Shown: positions 41,472-50,070 of the stretch, piece after piece
Position numbering within the stretch: the first letter of the stretch is position 1
How the letters are laid out: the number at the start of each line of letters is the position of its first letter
The notes under the pieces: generated by a model
Seen by the model: the letters and a program-made list of their open reading frames with translations, nothing else
What the model was told of the DNA's origin: nothing
Databases searched by the model: none
Origin: Candidatus Bathyarchaeota archaeon
GTDB lineage: Archaea; Thermoproteota; Bathyarchaeia; Bathyarchaeales; Bathycorpusculaceae
DNA: 64,000 nucleotides
Direction of reading: 5' to 3'
Assembly (NCBI GenBank): GCA_023488905.1
Contig: JAMDCQ010000020.1
Span: 1-64,000, forward strand
Made by a program: the position numbers and the translations under genes

Positions 41472-41647
41472 AAATCAGGGGGGTTCGGCGTGTTTTGTTT
41501 TTTTATTGTTAGAAGAAGAGAGTGCCGCCCTTATTCTTCATCTTCTCGGAAGCTTTGCTGTGCAGTGCTTTTTGGTGTCTGCGTCTGGGATGCGTTGCTT
41601 GCTGGTTGTGGAGCTTTCCTCAAGCGAAAGAAATTTTGATCTACCGA
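41472..41647 (+). repeat. dispersed repeat, copy A
   Basis: About 176 bases resemble 49758-49926. Both start AAATCAG, share GTAGAAGAAGAGAGTG-type and CTTCTCGG-AAGC segments and end TTTGATCTACCGA. That end resembles the terminal repeat of the insertion sequence at 38857 (...TTTGATCTACTG). It looks noncoding. Confidence 0.6.
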
Positions 41648-41770
41648 TAAATCGGCAGAGCGTATGGGAGACAGCGAAAGCAACAATATTTAAGAAGCCC
41701 ATCTTTCTTAGAGTACTTGTAGATTTTCAGCTGCTTCATGTTCGAATTGAAGGTTTTTAGGGAAATTGCC

Positions 41771-43432
41771 ATGAGAGAATTGGTTTTTCTTTTCCTTTTT
41801 CTATCTCTACTTCTTAGTCTTGGCGTTATTCTTCAATTCGGAGGCTCCGATTCCGAGGGCAATTTCGAGTTTATTGGGCTTGCAGGCTACATAACATCTC
41901 AAGCTGAACTTGAGAAAACAATCGAACTAATGGAAAACAAACACCTCAATGCCTACCGTGTTAGCTTTAGGCCGAGTTGGATTTCTCAAGAGGGGGAAAT
42001 CAAAGGTTACAATCCAGCTTGCATTGATTTTTTGCTTGTAAACACCAACTTTCTAGTTATTGTGGATGGAAACCACCTTTATCCCGCAACAGAGGGTTCC
42101 CTGTACGCTTACAATCACTGGGACCAAGTGAGAGGCAGAGTTTTTCAGGTTCTTGAAAGATACCCCAATAACTCTCGAGTGGCAGTGGAATTGATTAACG
42201 AGTACAATTTAGCTGACTATGACACAAAAATGCAAGACCTTATTGACGAGATTAGAAACGCAAGCTACAGCAATACCATCGTAACCAACAAACTCACTAC
42301 CAACTGGCACAAATTTGAGGACCCTTTAAACAACACCTATCAGGGCATGCATTTCTATTTCAACCACTGGAAAACTGATGGTGCATTAGCCCAGATGAAC
42401 AGAGCCATAAATCAGTATGGGATCACAAAAATCCTAAATACCGAAGTGGGAGCAAGCAGTGACGAATACAGGCAGTTCACTCAAACAAACGTCGATGAAC
42501 TGGAGGCATTTTTGATTCAGAGCCAAAGTTTAGGAGTTAGCAACTGTATATGGATGAATAACGACACCCAAAACTGGCAAGGGTACGCATTATACGATTT
42601 TTACCTCAACCCGCCCAATTCCACCCCGACACCAACCATCGAACCAACCTTGCCCCCAACACCTCCACCAACCTATGAACCCACAGCTACCCCAACACCA
42701 ACAGCCTCAACAACCCCCGAACCGACAAACACCCCACCACCCACGCCGCAGCCAATGCTATTTGCAGACAGCTTTGAAACACAAGGATTCAGCCAGTGGT
42801 CAGGGAGAGGGGGCGTCGGCACACACTCCGAAACAATAGAAAACAGGCACCCCCAAGATGGAAACTACAACGCACGATTCTCAGCAAACTCCCGCTCAGA
42901 AAGTTGGGCTTACAAGAATCTGCCATCTTCACCAGTTCTTTATTTTCAAGAGTATGTGAGAGTGAATAGTTTGCCGACTTATGGCAACCGGTTGTATTTA
43001 GGAACGATACAGGCGAACTCGCGTAATAGCGTGGAGGTGTTTATTGAAAATAGGGGAGGCAACTACTATTGGGGGTTGCTTACCTTGGTAAACGGGCGAT
43101 CTTACTTTAACCGTGAAGCTGTTGCCAGTAACCCCCACACAGGCACCTACTACGCGATAGAATTCTGCCGAGATACAGCGGAGGATAAGAGCAAGTTATG
43201 GGTGGATGGAACCCTGAAAATCGACGTTGACCGCGCTAATGCTGGAGGCGCCAACAGGGTTTACAGTGGAATAACGGGTACAAACGCAAAAAGCCTCGTG
43301 TACATCGACAACGTTAAGGTTTCGGATTCATACATCGGTATATCTAATTTTTTAGAGGACTTGCAGGCAGAACCCAATATTTCGCGGGGTTTCCCAGTTA
43401 TTTTTTCGGGCAGCGTATTGTTTTTCCTCTAA
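41771..43432 (+). CDS. exported glycoside hydrolase (GH5-like) with Pro/Thr linker and C-terminal beta domain
   Basis: From the ATG at 41771 the protein has about 553 residues and a signal peptide (RELVFLFLFLSLLLSLG). The ATG at 41738 would bury the signal, so the later start is preferred. A TIM-barrel domain (about 35-275) contains VELINEYN with acid/base Glu144 and ILNTEVGAS with likely nucleophile Glu225. A linker of repeated PTP/TPT units follows (about 275-330). A C-terminal beta-sandwich domain (LFADSFETQGFSQW...YYAIEFCRDTAEDKSKLWVDGTLKIDV) resembles carbohydrate-binding or lectin-like folds. The end is hydrophobic and may anchor it. It should attack plant- or microbe-derived polysaccharide outside the cell. 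A TATA-like ATATTTAAG lies about 80 bases upstream. Confidence 0.82.
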   Translation: MRELVFLFLFLSLLLSLGVILQFGGSDSEGNFEFIGLAGYITSQAELEKTIELMENKHLNAYRVSFRPSWISQEGEIKGYNPACIDFLLVNTNFLVIVDGNHLYPATEGSLYAYNHWDQVRGRVFQVLERYPNNSRVAVELINEYNLADYDTKMQDLIDEIRNASYSNTIVTNKLTTNWHKFEDPLNNTYQGMHFYFNHWKTDGALAQMNRAINQYGITKILNTEVGASSDEYRQFTQTNVDELEAFLIQSQSLGVSNCIWMNNDTQNWQGYALYDFYLNPPNSTPTPTIEPTLPPTPPPTYEPTATPTPTASTTPEPTNTPPPTPQPMLFADSFETQGFSQWSGRGGVGTHSETIENRHPQDGNYNARFSANSRSESWAYKNLPSSPVLYFQEYVRVNSLPTYGNRLYLGTIQANSRNSVEVFIENRGGNYYWGLLTLVNGRSYFNREAVASNPHTGTYYAIEFCRDTAEDKSKLWVDGTLKIDVDRANAGGANRVYSGITGTNAKSLVYIDNVKVSDSYIGISNFLEDLQAEPNISRGFPVIFSGSVLFFL

Positions 43433-43620
43433 ACTCAGCTTTTTTGCCCAGAATCACTACTTCAAGGAAACCGCTCATTTGTTACTATTTTGGACAGTTA
43501 ACCAAACATAAACGTTAAAAAATGCACATTTTCACCATAAAACACGCAAGGCAACCCAGATAAGTAATTATAATTCATAAAACCTATCTAAAACAAACCC
43601 AACCACCCCGTGACTTCCCT

Positions 43621-44136
43621 ATGCCGACTAAACCGCATTCCATATTCGACTTGATGAGTGAAGAAAGCGAAGCGGTTGATGAGGCAGAAGAAAAACGACG
43701 ACAACGCAAAGAACTTCTCGAGCCTACAGGCGTCAAAGACCTCTTCAAAGAGGGCAAAATCAGCATAAACAAGTTCACCTGCGTCGGCGGTCAATGCAAA
43801 CTCTGCATCAAAGCCTGCCCAACCAACGCGCTCTACTGGGGCACTGGTGAAGTCGGCATAGTCGATGACCTCTGCGTTTACTGTGGTGCATGTGTTGCCA
43901 GCTGCATGGTGGATGACTGCATAAAAGTTGAGCGCACAGGCGAAGACGGCAAAGTCGAGAAATTCAGCAAAATGTCCGATTTAATTAAGCTACAAGAGAA
44001 GAAGAACGCTAAAAAACGGTTTGAACGAGTGAAGTCAAACGCTATTCTGCTGAGACGGGCTTACAAAGAAAAAAACGAGACCAAGAAATATCGTGAGCAG
44101 CAGAAGCTCTATGTGGACCAAGAATACAGAATCTAA
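43621..44136 (+). CDS. iron-sulfur protein with ferredoxin domain between charged helices
   Basis: The 171-residue protein has an acidic/basic helical N-terminus (1-50). A two-cluster ferredoxin domain follows with cysteines C54, C59, C62, C66 and C85, C88, C91, C95. The first motif is C-x4-C-x2-C-x3-C rather than the usual C-x2-C. A basic helical C-terminus (100-171) ends the protein. The flanking helices suggest docking to a partner or nucleic acid. No enzyme partner is adjacent. The function is not known. Confidence 0.75.
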   Translation: MPTKPHSIFDLMSEESEAVDEAEEKRRQRKELLEPTGVKDLFKEGKISINKFTCVGGQCKLCIKACPTNALYWGTGEVGIVDDLCVYCGACVASCMVDDCIKVERTGEDGKVEKFSKMSDLIKLQEKKNAKKRFERVKSNAILLRRAYKEKNETKKYREQQKLYVDQEYRI

Positions 44137-44145
44137 CGCGCCAAA

Positions 44146-45495
44146 TTATCTTTCAGGCTGGTAGTTAATGGGAAAAGCTACAATTATTTTTGTACCTTGA
44201 TTGGGGGTGCTCTCGACAGCGATTTTGCCGCTATGAGCTTCTACAAAGCGCTTGCAGACAGCCAAACCGAACCCCATACCCTTCGCCTTCGTCGTGAACA
44301 TAGGCGTAAACAGTTTTGAAAGGGTTTCTTGATTCATTCCTAAACCCGTATCTTGAAAGCTGAAAACGACGAAGTTGTGGCTTGTTCTTGTTTTGATGGT
44401 TAATTTTCCACCCTCAGGCATGGCGTCAAGAGCATTCTTGATTATGGCAACGAAGGCATGTTCAATCTTGAGGACATCGACCTCCAATACGGGTTTATCT
44501 GTTGTTTTGTTAACGATTTCGATGTTGGCGGGAACAGCTATCTGATTAAGGGACATGGTTGTTAGGGTCTTGGGGTCTGTCAGTGAGGGGTGCAATGTGA
44601 TGACTTGGGAGTAATCTATTAAATCGTTGATTATTTTGTCTGAACGCCTTATGCAATTGTCGATTTCATCTAGCATCTCCTTGCAAACAGGGTCATCCTT
44701 TGCGATTCCGTTGTGCGTTTTGAGGTAATATGTGGCGCTTCTGATGCCCTGTAAGGGATTCCGGAGGTCATGCCCAATTATTCCCGCTAATTCCCCGATA
44801 GCCGCCAACCGCTCCGCTTTGAGCAGTTTCGCCTCCATCTCCTCGAGGTTTTTGTTTGCCTCTTCCAGTTTCTTCTCTAAGAGGATAAAAGAGGGCAGGC
44901 TGCTTGGGTTCACGGTTTGGGGTCCATTAAACATAAAAGCAATGAAGACCAACCCAAAAATGGCAAGCATCACGGGTATATCTACTGAAGTACCAAGATC
45001 AATAACAACGCCCTCGAACAAAAAGCATAAAGTAGCAATCAAAAAATGAAGATCCGCAGAACCTCTGCTTTTAGCGAAAATGTAAACCATAATCGGAACG
45101 GCGGTTCCCATGAAAAAGACCATTAACCCTAGACGTAAAGGTGCAAATGAGAACTGAGCGAAAAAGGCCGCCAGAGAAAGTACCGCCCCAATCATGAAGA
45201 CGATAAATGGAATTTGGAAATTGTTGACTTTGAAAAGACTTGACAACGCAGCGATCGCAACTGCGAGAGCCATCGGTATGAACAGCCATTCTCCAGAAGG
45301 AAAAACGGGTGTTCTGCCCAAGCTTTCTATTAGCGGTGCATAAAACCCGAAAGCTGATATGAAAAGGCCGAATGCGAAAACAAGTTTACGTTTGTTTTTG
45401 TCTTTAAAATAAAGATATGTAAGTACAAGTGAAAGTATCAGTGAAGCAAGGAAGGGGACGAACAAAAATAGGCTGTCTTTTAATTGTTGATACAT
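44146..45495 (-). CDS. membrane histidine kinase
   Basis: The 449-residue protein has seven predicted membrane helices (about 8-190) and a coiled-coil linker (LLEKKLEEANKNLEEMEAKLLKAERLAAIGELAG). The HisKA domain has phospho-acceptor His242 in IIGHDLRNPL. The HATPase domain has an N box (AIIKNALDAMPEGG), G1 (FQDTGLGM) and G2 (GMGFGLAVCKRFVEAHSG). It should sense a membrane or soluble signal and phosphorylate a response regulator; none is encoded nearby. It is convergent with the ferredoxin-domain gene. Confidence 0.9.
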   Translation of the reverse strand: MYQQLKDSLFLFVPFLASLILSLVLTYLYFKDKNKRKLVFAFGLFISAFGFYAPLIESLGRTPVFPSGEWLFIPMALAVAIAALSSLFKVNNFQIPFIVFMIGAVLSLAAFFAQFSFAPLRLGLMVFFMGTAVPIMVYIFAKSRGSADLHFLIATLCFLFEGVVIDLGTSVDIPVMLAIFGLVFIAFMFNGPQTVNPSSLPSFILLEKKLEEANKNLEEMEAKLLKAERLAAIGELAGIIGHDLRNPLQGIRSATYYLKTHNGIAKDDPVCKEMLDEIDNCIRRSDKIINDLIDYSQVITLHPSLTDPKTLTTMSLNQIAVPANIEIVNKTTDKPVLEVDVLKIEHAFVAIIKNALDAMPEGGKLTIKTRTSHNFVVFSFQDTGLGMNQETLSKLFTPMFTTKAKGMGFGLAVCKRFVEAHSGKIAVESTPNQGTKIIVAFPINYQPER

Positions 45496-45667
45496 TCATT
45501 TCCTCTACCGCTGAAACTGTTCTGCCGCTGAAAACACTCTGGTTGATTTAGCCACTTAGTGATTTGTGTGTCATTCCAGCAATGAACACTGCTAAAAAAA
45601 CAAAAGCAGACAGGAAAACTGATAAGCAAAAACATTATTCTACACCAAACACAAGGAAGAAACTGTT

Positions 45668-46684
45668 ATGAGTAAAACTTACACTATAGCCGCGCTTAAA
45701 GGCGATGGCATCGGACCCGAGGTCACCGAGGCAACTGTCAAGGTGCTTGAGGTCGTTGAAAAGAAATCCAAGTTCAAACTTAACATTCTCTATGGAGAAG
45801 CAGGAGCCCACTGCATTCCACAACACGGAACAAACTTGCCCAAAGAAACCGTGGAACTCATCAAAAAAACCAACGCGTGCCTTAAAGGCCCCATGACCAC
45901 CCCTGAAGAAGCAGGTGCACCCGTTAGCGTCGCCGTTACACTCAGGCGAATGTTTGGGTTATATGCGAATGTTCGTCCATGCCGCACTTTTCCAAACGTC
46001 GAATCCCTCAAACCCAACATTGACCTCGTTGTAGTTCGAGAAAACACTGAAGGACTCTACTCAGGTGCGGAATCGCTTTTGGCTCCAGGCGTCGGCGTAG
46101 CACTTAGAATCATCACTCATGAAGCGTCACTAAAAGTAGCTGATTTCGCCTTCAAGTTGGCCATGCAACGCAGAAAGCACCTCACTTACATCCACAAAGG
46201 TAACATATTGCGCATAACCGACGGGATATTCAAAGACGCAGTCAAAGAAGCTCAAAAGAAGTACCCAGAAGTCGAAGTAGACGACTTACACATCGACGCA
46301 GCCACCATGCAACTCATAAAGCAACCAGAAAAATACGATGTCATGGTCACAACCAACCTGTTCGGCGACATTATCTCTGACGAGGCGGCGCAGGTTACAG
46401 GCAGCTTAGGCTTAGCGGCAGGTGCAAACATCGGCGAAACCTACGGCATGTTCGAACCAGTCCACGGCTCAGCACCCAAATACACAGGCATGAACCGCGT
46501 TAACCCCATTGCAACCATAATGGCAGGCGCCATGATGCTGGATTGGCTAGGCGAGAAAGCTGGGGCGAAGAAAATTGAGGATGCCGTGATTGCGGTGCTC
46601 AAAGAGGGCAAAGTCCGCACACACGATTTAGGCGGCCAAGCCAAAGGCACAGAAATCACAGACGCCATCGTAGCAAAAATCTAA
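45668..46684 (+). CDS. isocitrate/isopropylmalate dehydrogenase family enzyme
   Basis: The 338-residue beta-decarboxylating dehydrogenase has the N-terminal GDGIGPEV, the substrate loop SVAVTLRRMFGLYANVRP, VVVRENTEGLYSGAE, the metal-binding DAATMQLI...FGDIISDEAAQVTGSLG and the cofactor region EPVHGSAPKYTGMNRVNP. The FGLYANVRP loop lies between the isocitrate and isopropylmalate patterns, so the substrate (isocitrate, 3-isopropylmalate or homoisocitrate) is open. GMNRVNP without the NADP-type K/Y pair suggests NAD. AGGAA lies nine bases before the ATG. No leucine or TCA genes are adjacent. Confidence 0.9.
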   Translation: MSKTYTIAALKGDGIGPEVTEATVKVLEVVEKKSKFKLNILYGEAGAHCIPQHGTNLPKETVELIKKTNACLKGPMTTPEEAGAPVSVAVTLRRMFGLYANVRPCRTFPNVESLKPNIDLVVVRENTEGLYSGAESLLAPGVGVALRIITHEASLKVADFAFKLAMQRRKHLTYIHKGNILRITDGIFKDAVKEAQKKYPEVEVDDLHIDAATMQLIKQPEKYDVMVTTNLFGDIISDEAAQVTGSLGLAAGANIGETYGMFEPVHGSAPKYTGMNRVNPIATIMAGAMMLDWLGEKAGAKKIEDAVIAVLKEGKVRTHDLGGQAKGTEITDAIVAKI

Positions 46685-46710
46685 CCATCTTTTTCTTCTT
46701 TTTTGTTTTT

Positions 46711-47559
46711 TTAGTTTACTGAAACGAATGTGTTAGAGTCCACGTGGACTTCAACGGAGCCATTGTTTGCCGACTTTATCCGCGCGTTAACAACTAAAAG
46801 ACGCGGGCTTTCACGCAGCAGCCGCTCAAGCTCCTTAACCTTCTCGTTCCAAACAACCACCACAACCTCGCCAGAATCGTCCCTCAACGCCAACCGCATA
46901 ACCACCCCATCCGTGTCGTCGCCTCGGGTGAACCCGTTTTTGCCATAAACTGCTTTCACGGTGCCACAAACGTGAACATTGCCCATGTTGCTGTTTAGGG
47001 TGCTGATTTTTGTGGTGAACCGCTCGATTGGTGGAATTTCGGTTTTTTCTGGGGGGAGCGGTTCGATTTGGCTTTTGTTGCCCATGTGTAGCTCGGTTTT
47101 GCCGTAGCGGTCTTCGCGCGTGTACCCATGCAAGAGGCGAACGGTTTGTCCAGCTTTTAATTCTCCGCGCTCAACTAACTCGGCTTTCTCATTCCACAAA
47201 ACAACCCTCAAGAGGCCATCGCAGTCGCCCAGCATCAAAGTTGTGAATTTGCCAGATTTTTCCTCACCCTGAAAAGTCTTAACGGGAAAAACCACGATTA
47301 AACGCCCCGCAACGTTGACATCGTACAAGCCTGCGATCAGTCGCCCCGAAGTTATGGTGCCGCAGCTCTGGAAGTTGTTCTGCTGAACCGAAACTCCCAG
47401 CTTGGCGGCAATCAACCGCAGAAGCGTTTCGTCACCCAATAAGCCGTTGGTTCTAGCCCTCTCGTGCGCCAGTTGCTCTAGGAGTTGGGCTTGGGTTATC
47501 TGTGTGTTTTTGGCAGTAATCTCCTCGATCAGGTCTTGGGTGGTCATGTGTGCCGACAC
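46711..47559 (-). CDS. RPA-like single-stranded DNA-binding protein with two OB folds
   Basis: The 282-residue protein has an N-terminal helical part (1-75, TQDLIEEITAKNTQITQAQLLEQLAHERARTNGLL) as found in archaeal RPA. Two OB folds follow: about 78-165 (DVNVAGRLIVVFPVKTFQGEEKSGKFTTLMLGDCDGLLRVVLWNEKA) and 185-280 (GNVHVCGTVKAVYGKNGF...MRLALRDDSGEVVVVVWNEK). There is no zinc finger. It probably coats single-stranded DNA in replication and repair. The longest start is a GTG at 47559; an ATG four codons later is equally likely. Confidence 0.85.
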   Translation of the reverse strand: MSAHMTTQDLIEEITAKNTQITQAQLLEQLAHERARTNGLLGDETLLRLIAAKLGVSVQQNNFQSCGTITSGRLIAGLYDVNVAGRLIVVFPVKTFQGEEKSGKFTTLMLGDCDGLLRVVLWNEKAELVERGELKAGQTVRLLHGYTREDRYGKTELHMGNKSQIEPLPPEKTEIPPIERFTTKISTLNSNMGNVHVCGTVKAVYGKNGFTRGDDTDGVVMRLALRDDSGEVVVVVWNEKVKELERLLRESPRLLVVNARIKSANNGSVEVHVDSNTFVSVN

Positions 47560-47656
47560 GATTAAGCAGTGCAGGCGCTTTTAATTTTTTGCCCTTCCCC
47601 GCGGCGTTGGCTACGTTTATTAAAAGCGCGGAACCATGTTTTGGTGGTGCACTCGC

Positions 47657-47917
47657 TTGGAACTGTCGGCTTTTGTCACAATCGGTATGGCGCTGGTGAT
47701 AGTCGGCGTTATCTTGATTGTAGTGGCGCTTGTCCGTGCCTCAATGGGCGGCGAAAAAAGCGGGGATAGTCGAGTGCGCGGAGCAGGGGTAATTATGATT
47801 GGGCCGATTCCGATTGTTTTTGGGACGGATAAGCAGTCGGTTAAGGCGGTTTTGGCGTTGGCGCTATCGGTTGTTGTTTTGGTTACGTTTGTGGTGTATT
47901 ATTGGATGTTGAGGTAG
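47657..47917 (+). CDS. DUF131-family small membrane protein, first copy
   Basis: The protein has about 86 residues with two membrane helices around the family signature GAGVIMIGPIPIVFGTD. DUF131 is an archaeal family of unknown function. A TATA-like TTTATTAAA at about 47615 places the transcript start near 47640, favouring the TTG at 47657 over the ATG at 47636. The second copy starts directly after its stop. Confidence 0.75.
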   Translation: MELSAFVTIGMALVIVGVILIVVALVRASMGGEKSGDSRVRGAGVIMIGPIPIVFGTDKQSVKAVLALALSVVVLVTFVVYYWMLR

Positions 47918-48214
47918 ATGAGCGCGGTAAGCGAACAAAGCGAGGAGAATGGGGTTGCTGTTTCGGGTAGAACTGTGGGTTTGCTGCTGGCTGGGTTTGC
48001 GCTGGTTTTAGTTGGCATCGTCGTCATAGTTGTGGCGACACTGGTTTTTGGCAACGGTGGAAGCGTGGGCGGCGTAATCCTAATCGGACCCATACCAATC
48101 TTTTTCGGCTCCGGTCCAAACGCCACATCGCTAATCGCCCTAAGCGTAATCCTAACTATAATCAGTATAGTTATGTTTATTGTGCTGAACAGACGAACTA
48201 AAAGAAGCAGCTAA
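47918..48214 (+). CDS. DUF131-family small membrane protein, second copy
   Basis: The 98-residue protein has the same layout as the first copy: helix (VGLLLAGFALVLVGIVVIVVATLVFG), signature GGVILIGPIPIFFGSG, second helix (ALSVILTIISIVMFIVL) and a basic tail. ATG lies directly after the first gene's stop, with GAGGT six bases upstream, so the two are translationally coupled. Tandem DUF131 paralogues suggest a hetero-oligomer. The function is unknown. Confidence 0.82.
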   Translation: MSAVSEQSEENGVAVSGRTVGLLLAGFALVLVGIVVIVVATLVFGNGGSVGGVILIGPIPIFFGSGPNATSLIALSVILTIISIVMFIVLNRRTKRSS

Positions 48215-48222
48215 AAAGCGGT

Positions 48223-48345
48223 TTATTCTTCTGGTTTCTTTTCTTCTTTGCCGTAGTAAGCGTACAGGAAGATCAACGCTAAAGCAATGCCAATTGAGCC
48301 CATCAAGATGTACTGGAGTGTTATGAAGTATTCGCTTAATCCCAT
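48223..48345 (-). CDS. 40-residue membrane protein
   Basis: The short ORF reads MGLSEYFITLQYILMGSIGIALALIFLYAYYGKEEKKPEE. It has one membrane helix followed by a charged tail. ATG at 48345 has GAGGA nine bases upstream, and a TATA-like region lies at about 48385. Such small one-helix proteins often attach to larger complexes. No family is recognised. Confidence 0.65.
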   Translation of the reverse strand: MGLSEYFITLQYILMGSIGIALALIFLYAYYGKEEKKPEE

Positions 48346-48418
48346 TGAGGTTCCTCTGTATATCTTACTGTTGTAGCAACTTACATATTTAAATCTAAAC
48401 CCAAAACAGCCCTTAAGC

Positions 48419-48859
48419 CTAAACTTCTTTTTTGACCTTGTCAGCAGGCGGCTTTTTCCATTCGTTCATGAGCATGTCGTAGCATTCGTCGTTTTCCTCA
48501 TAAGTTTTGTACCAGCCGAGGTTTTGGGCAAGCTTCTGGGTGAGCAGGTGGTAGCACATGTGGACTTTTTTGTCGAGCACTCGGAAGTAGAAGTCATCGC
48601 AGGTGCAGAATTCAGCTTCGGGCATGATGAGGTAATCGCGTTCCCTGCCGACCACAATCCAAACAACTCTGCCTGAAGGCTTAAACGTGTATTTTTTTAC
48701 TCTGCCCTCGGTGACTGCGTCTAGGGCTTTGGTGAATCTTTGCCCGAAGAGTTCGTAGAGGTCGTTGAGGTTGTCCCCTGAGAGTTTACCTACTGTTTTG
48801 GCTTCTCTGCAGATAGCGTTTAGGGTTTCAACCTCAGAGTTATCGCTCATCGTGCTCAA
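48419..48859 (-). CDS. SWIM zinc-finger protein
   Basis: The 146-residue protein has a SWIM motif with zinc ligands C85, C87, C102 and H104 (CTCDDF...HMCYHLL). SWIM proteins bind DNA or proteins; eukaryotic and some archaeal members work with RecA/Rad51-type recombinases. Here it stands alone between DUF131 genes and Hsp20. The long front (20-80) contains VKKYTFKPSGRVVWIVVGRERDYLI, the beta strands that usually precede the finger. ATG at 48850 and TTG at 48859 are both possible starts. Confidence 0.85.
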   Translation of the reverse strand: MSTMSDNSEVETLNAICREAKTVGKLSGDNLNDLYELFGQRFTKALDAVTEGRVKKYTFKPSGRVVWIVVGRERDYLIMPEAEFCTCDDFYFRVLDKKVHMCYHLLTQKLAQNLGWYKTYEENDECYDMLMNEWKKPPADKVKKEV

Positions 48860-48889
48860 GCTACTAATAAGGTGAAGAGAATTTAGCTT

Positions 48890-49498
48890 TTAGCCTATGT
48901 TTATGGGTTCGCCTTTGCTTTTGGATGGCTCCTGCTTTGGCAAGACGACTTCTAATACGCCGTTTTTGTAGGTTGAGGCGGCTTCTTTGACTTTGACTTT
49001 GGCGGGCAACGCTACCTCCTTGTAGTACTTGTTCTGGGGCGTATCGACGGAGATGTCTATTGAGTCTTCGGTTCCGTGCAGTTTGATGTCGGTTTTTTCG
49101 ACTCCGGGTAACTCGGCGACTACGCGGACCTCGGTTTCGTTTTCCACGATGTCCACGAGTGGTTCGCGTTCCTCTTTGACTTCGGGGGGTCCTTTGAGGC
49201 CTTTTTTGATGTTGCCGAACTCTTGGATTTCGGGTTTGCCGTCGGGTCCGATTTTCATGCTGTAACCGTAAACGAATGGTCCAAGTTCCTTCACCGTGCT
49301 GCCGTCTGGCAACTTGCGTTCCTTCACGTATTCTTTGGGTACTTTTTCGGTGAAGTCTTTGAGTTCCTCATCCATCATCTTCTCCATTTCTTTGAACATA
49401 TTGTCTATGTCACCGAAGAAGGGGTCTTTGGATGGGTTGCGGCGTTTTTTGAACCATTCAGGAAAATCCTCGTTGTCTGATGACACACAGTTCACCAA
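48890..49498 (-). CDS. Hsp20/alpha-crystallin small heat-shock protein
   Basis: The 202-residue protein has an N-terminal region of about 105 residues (acidic/basic helical FGDIDNMFKEMEKMMDEELK, then a Gly/Pro-rich segment). The alpha-crystallin domain follows (LVDIVENETEVRVVAELPGVEKTDIKLHGTEDSIDISV...ASTYKNGVLEVVLPK), with the A-x-x-x-N-G-V-L signature. It is an ATP-independent chaperone that forms oligomers. The N-terminal part is of the archaeal type found in GvpH-like Hsp20s. The exact start (TTG/GTG) is uncertain. Confidence 0.88.
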   Translation of the reverse strand: MVNCVSSDNEDFPEWFKKRRNPSKDPFFGDIDNMFKEMEKMMDEELKDFTEKVPKEYVKERKLPDGSTVKELGPFVYGYSMKIGPDGKPEIQEFGNIKKGLKGPPEVKEEREPLVDIVENETEVRVVAELPGVEKTDIKLHGTEDSIDISVDTPQNKYYKEVALPAKVKVKEAASTYKNGVLEVVLPKQEPSKSKGEPINIG

Positions 49499-49711
49499 GA
49501 TATTGAGGGGTTTTGGAAGCCAATAAGTTTATTGTTAGAAACAGGTGGCTTCATCATATCTCGGATGCGGGTTTGCGTTGCCTATAGAAATTAAAATCAT
49601 TTTTCCAGCGTTTTGGCCTTGTTTTTGGGTTAAAGGAATTATAGCTGCGATTTTTGTACTATACCCCCCTTGTTTAAAGGCGCATACGAAACCGTATCCG
49701 AACAAACAAAA

Positions 49712-49755
49712 ACCACGCGACCTCTCAGCATCTACCTCCCCTCCCTTATATAAAG
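49712..49755 (-). repeat. uninterrupted copy of the TATA/G-rich motif
   Basis: It matches 38819-38856 plus 39974-39979 across the insertion sequence. On the minus strand it reads CTTTATATAAGGGAGGGG, then GGTAGATGCTGAGAGG: a TATA box followed by a purine-rich run. Confidence 0.6.
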
Positions 49756-49757
49756 GC

Positions 49758-49926
49758 AAATCAGATGGTTTTGGGTTTTTTTGTTTTTATCGTAGAAGAA
49801 GAGAGTGTCGCCCCTATTCCTCCTCTTCTCGGGAAGCTTTGTGGCGGCTGCTTTTTTGCGTCTGGGAATGCGTTTCTGGCGGGTTTTGGAGCTTTCGCAA
49901 GCAGACCCAAAACTTTGATCTACCGA
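49758..49926 (+). repeat. dispersed repeat, copy B
   Basis: It is the second copy of the repeat at 41472-41647. The best-conserved part is the A/G-rich stretch at about 49791-49845, where AGAAGAG and CTCTTCT can pair. It ends TTTGATCTACCGA. Confidence 0.6.
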
Positions 49927-50070
49927 ATATAAAGTAACCAATTCTTTGCTTGAGAAAACCATTTTACCGTATCCCACTAACTGTCTTGTAAGGTAAAGTC
50001 CAGTGTTTTGGCGTAAATGATATATTCGCGCTCCGCCTTTTCGATTTGCATCAAGGGAAAGGCTACTACT

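Larger units (their letters stand above)
49499..50070. other. intergenic region with repeats and promoter-like motifs
   Basis: No gene is convincing; reading frames here come from repeats. It holds CTATACCCCCCTTGTTTAAAGG (49659-49680), a CATACGAAACCGTATCC hairpin, the motif copy 49712-49755 and dispersed repeat B (49758-49926). The last part is the leader of the homocysteine operon. Confidence 0.45.

Noticed and set aside
49545-49937. 130-codon ORF with RRRECRPYSSSS text, similar to one at 41442-41639
   Set aside because: The similarity comes from the DNA repeat; both frames lack start signals and cross promoter-like and repeat sequence.
50017-50070. longer ATG start for the DUF39 gene
   Set aside because: The added residues look noncoding and no Shine-Dalgarno site precedes the ATG, whereas TTG 50071 has a purine-rich site and the usual family start.
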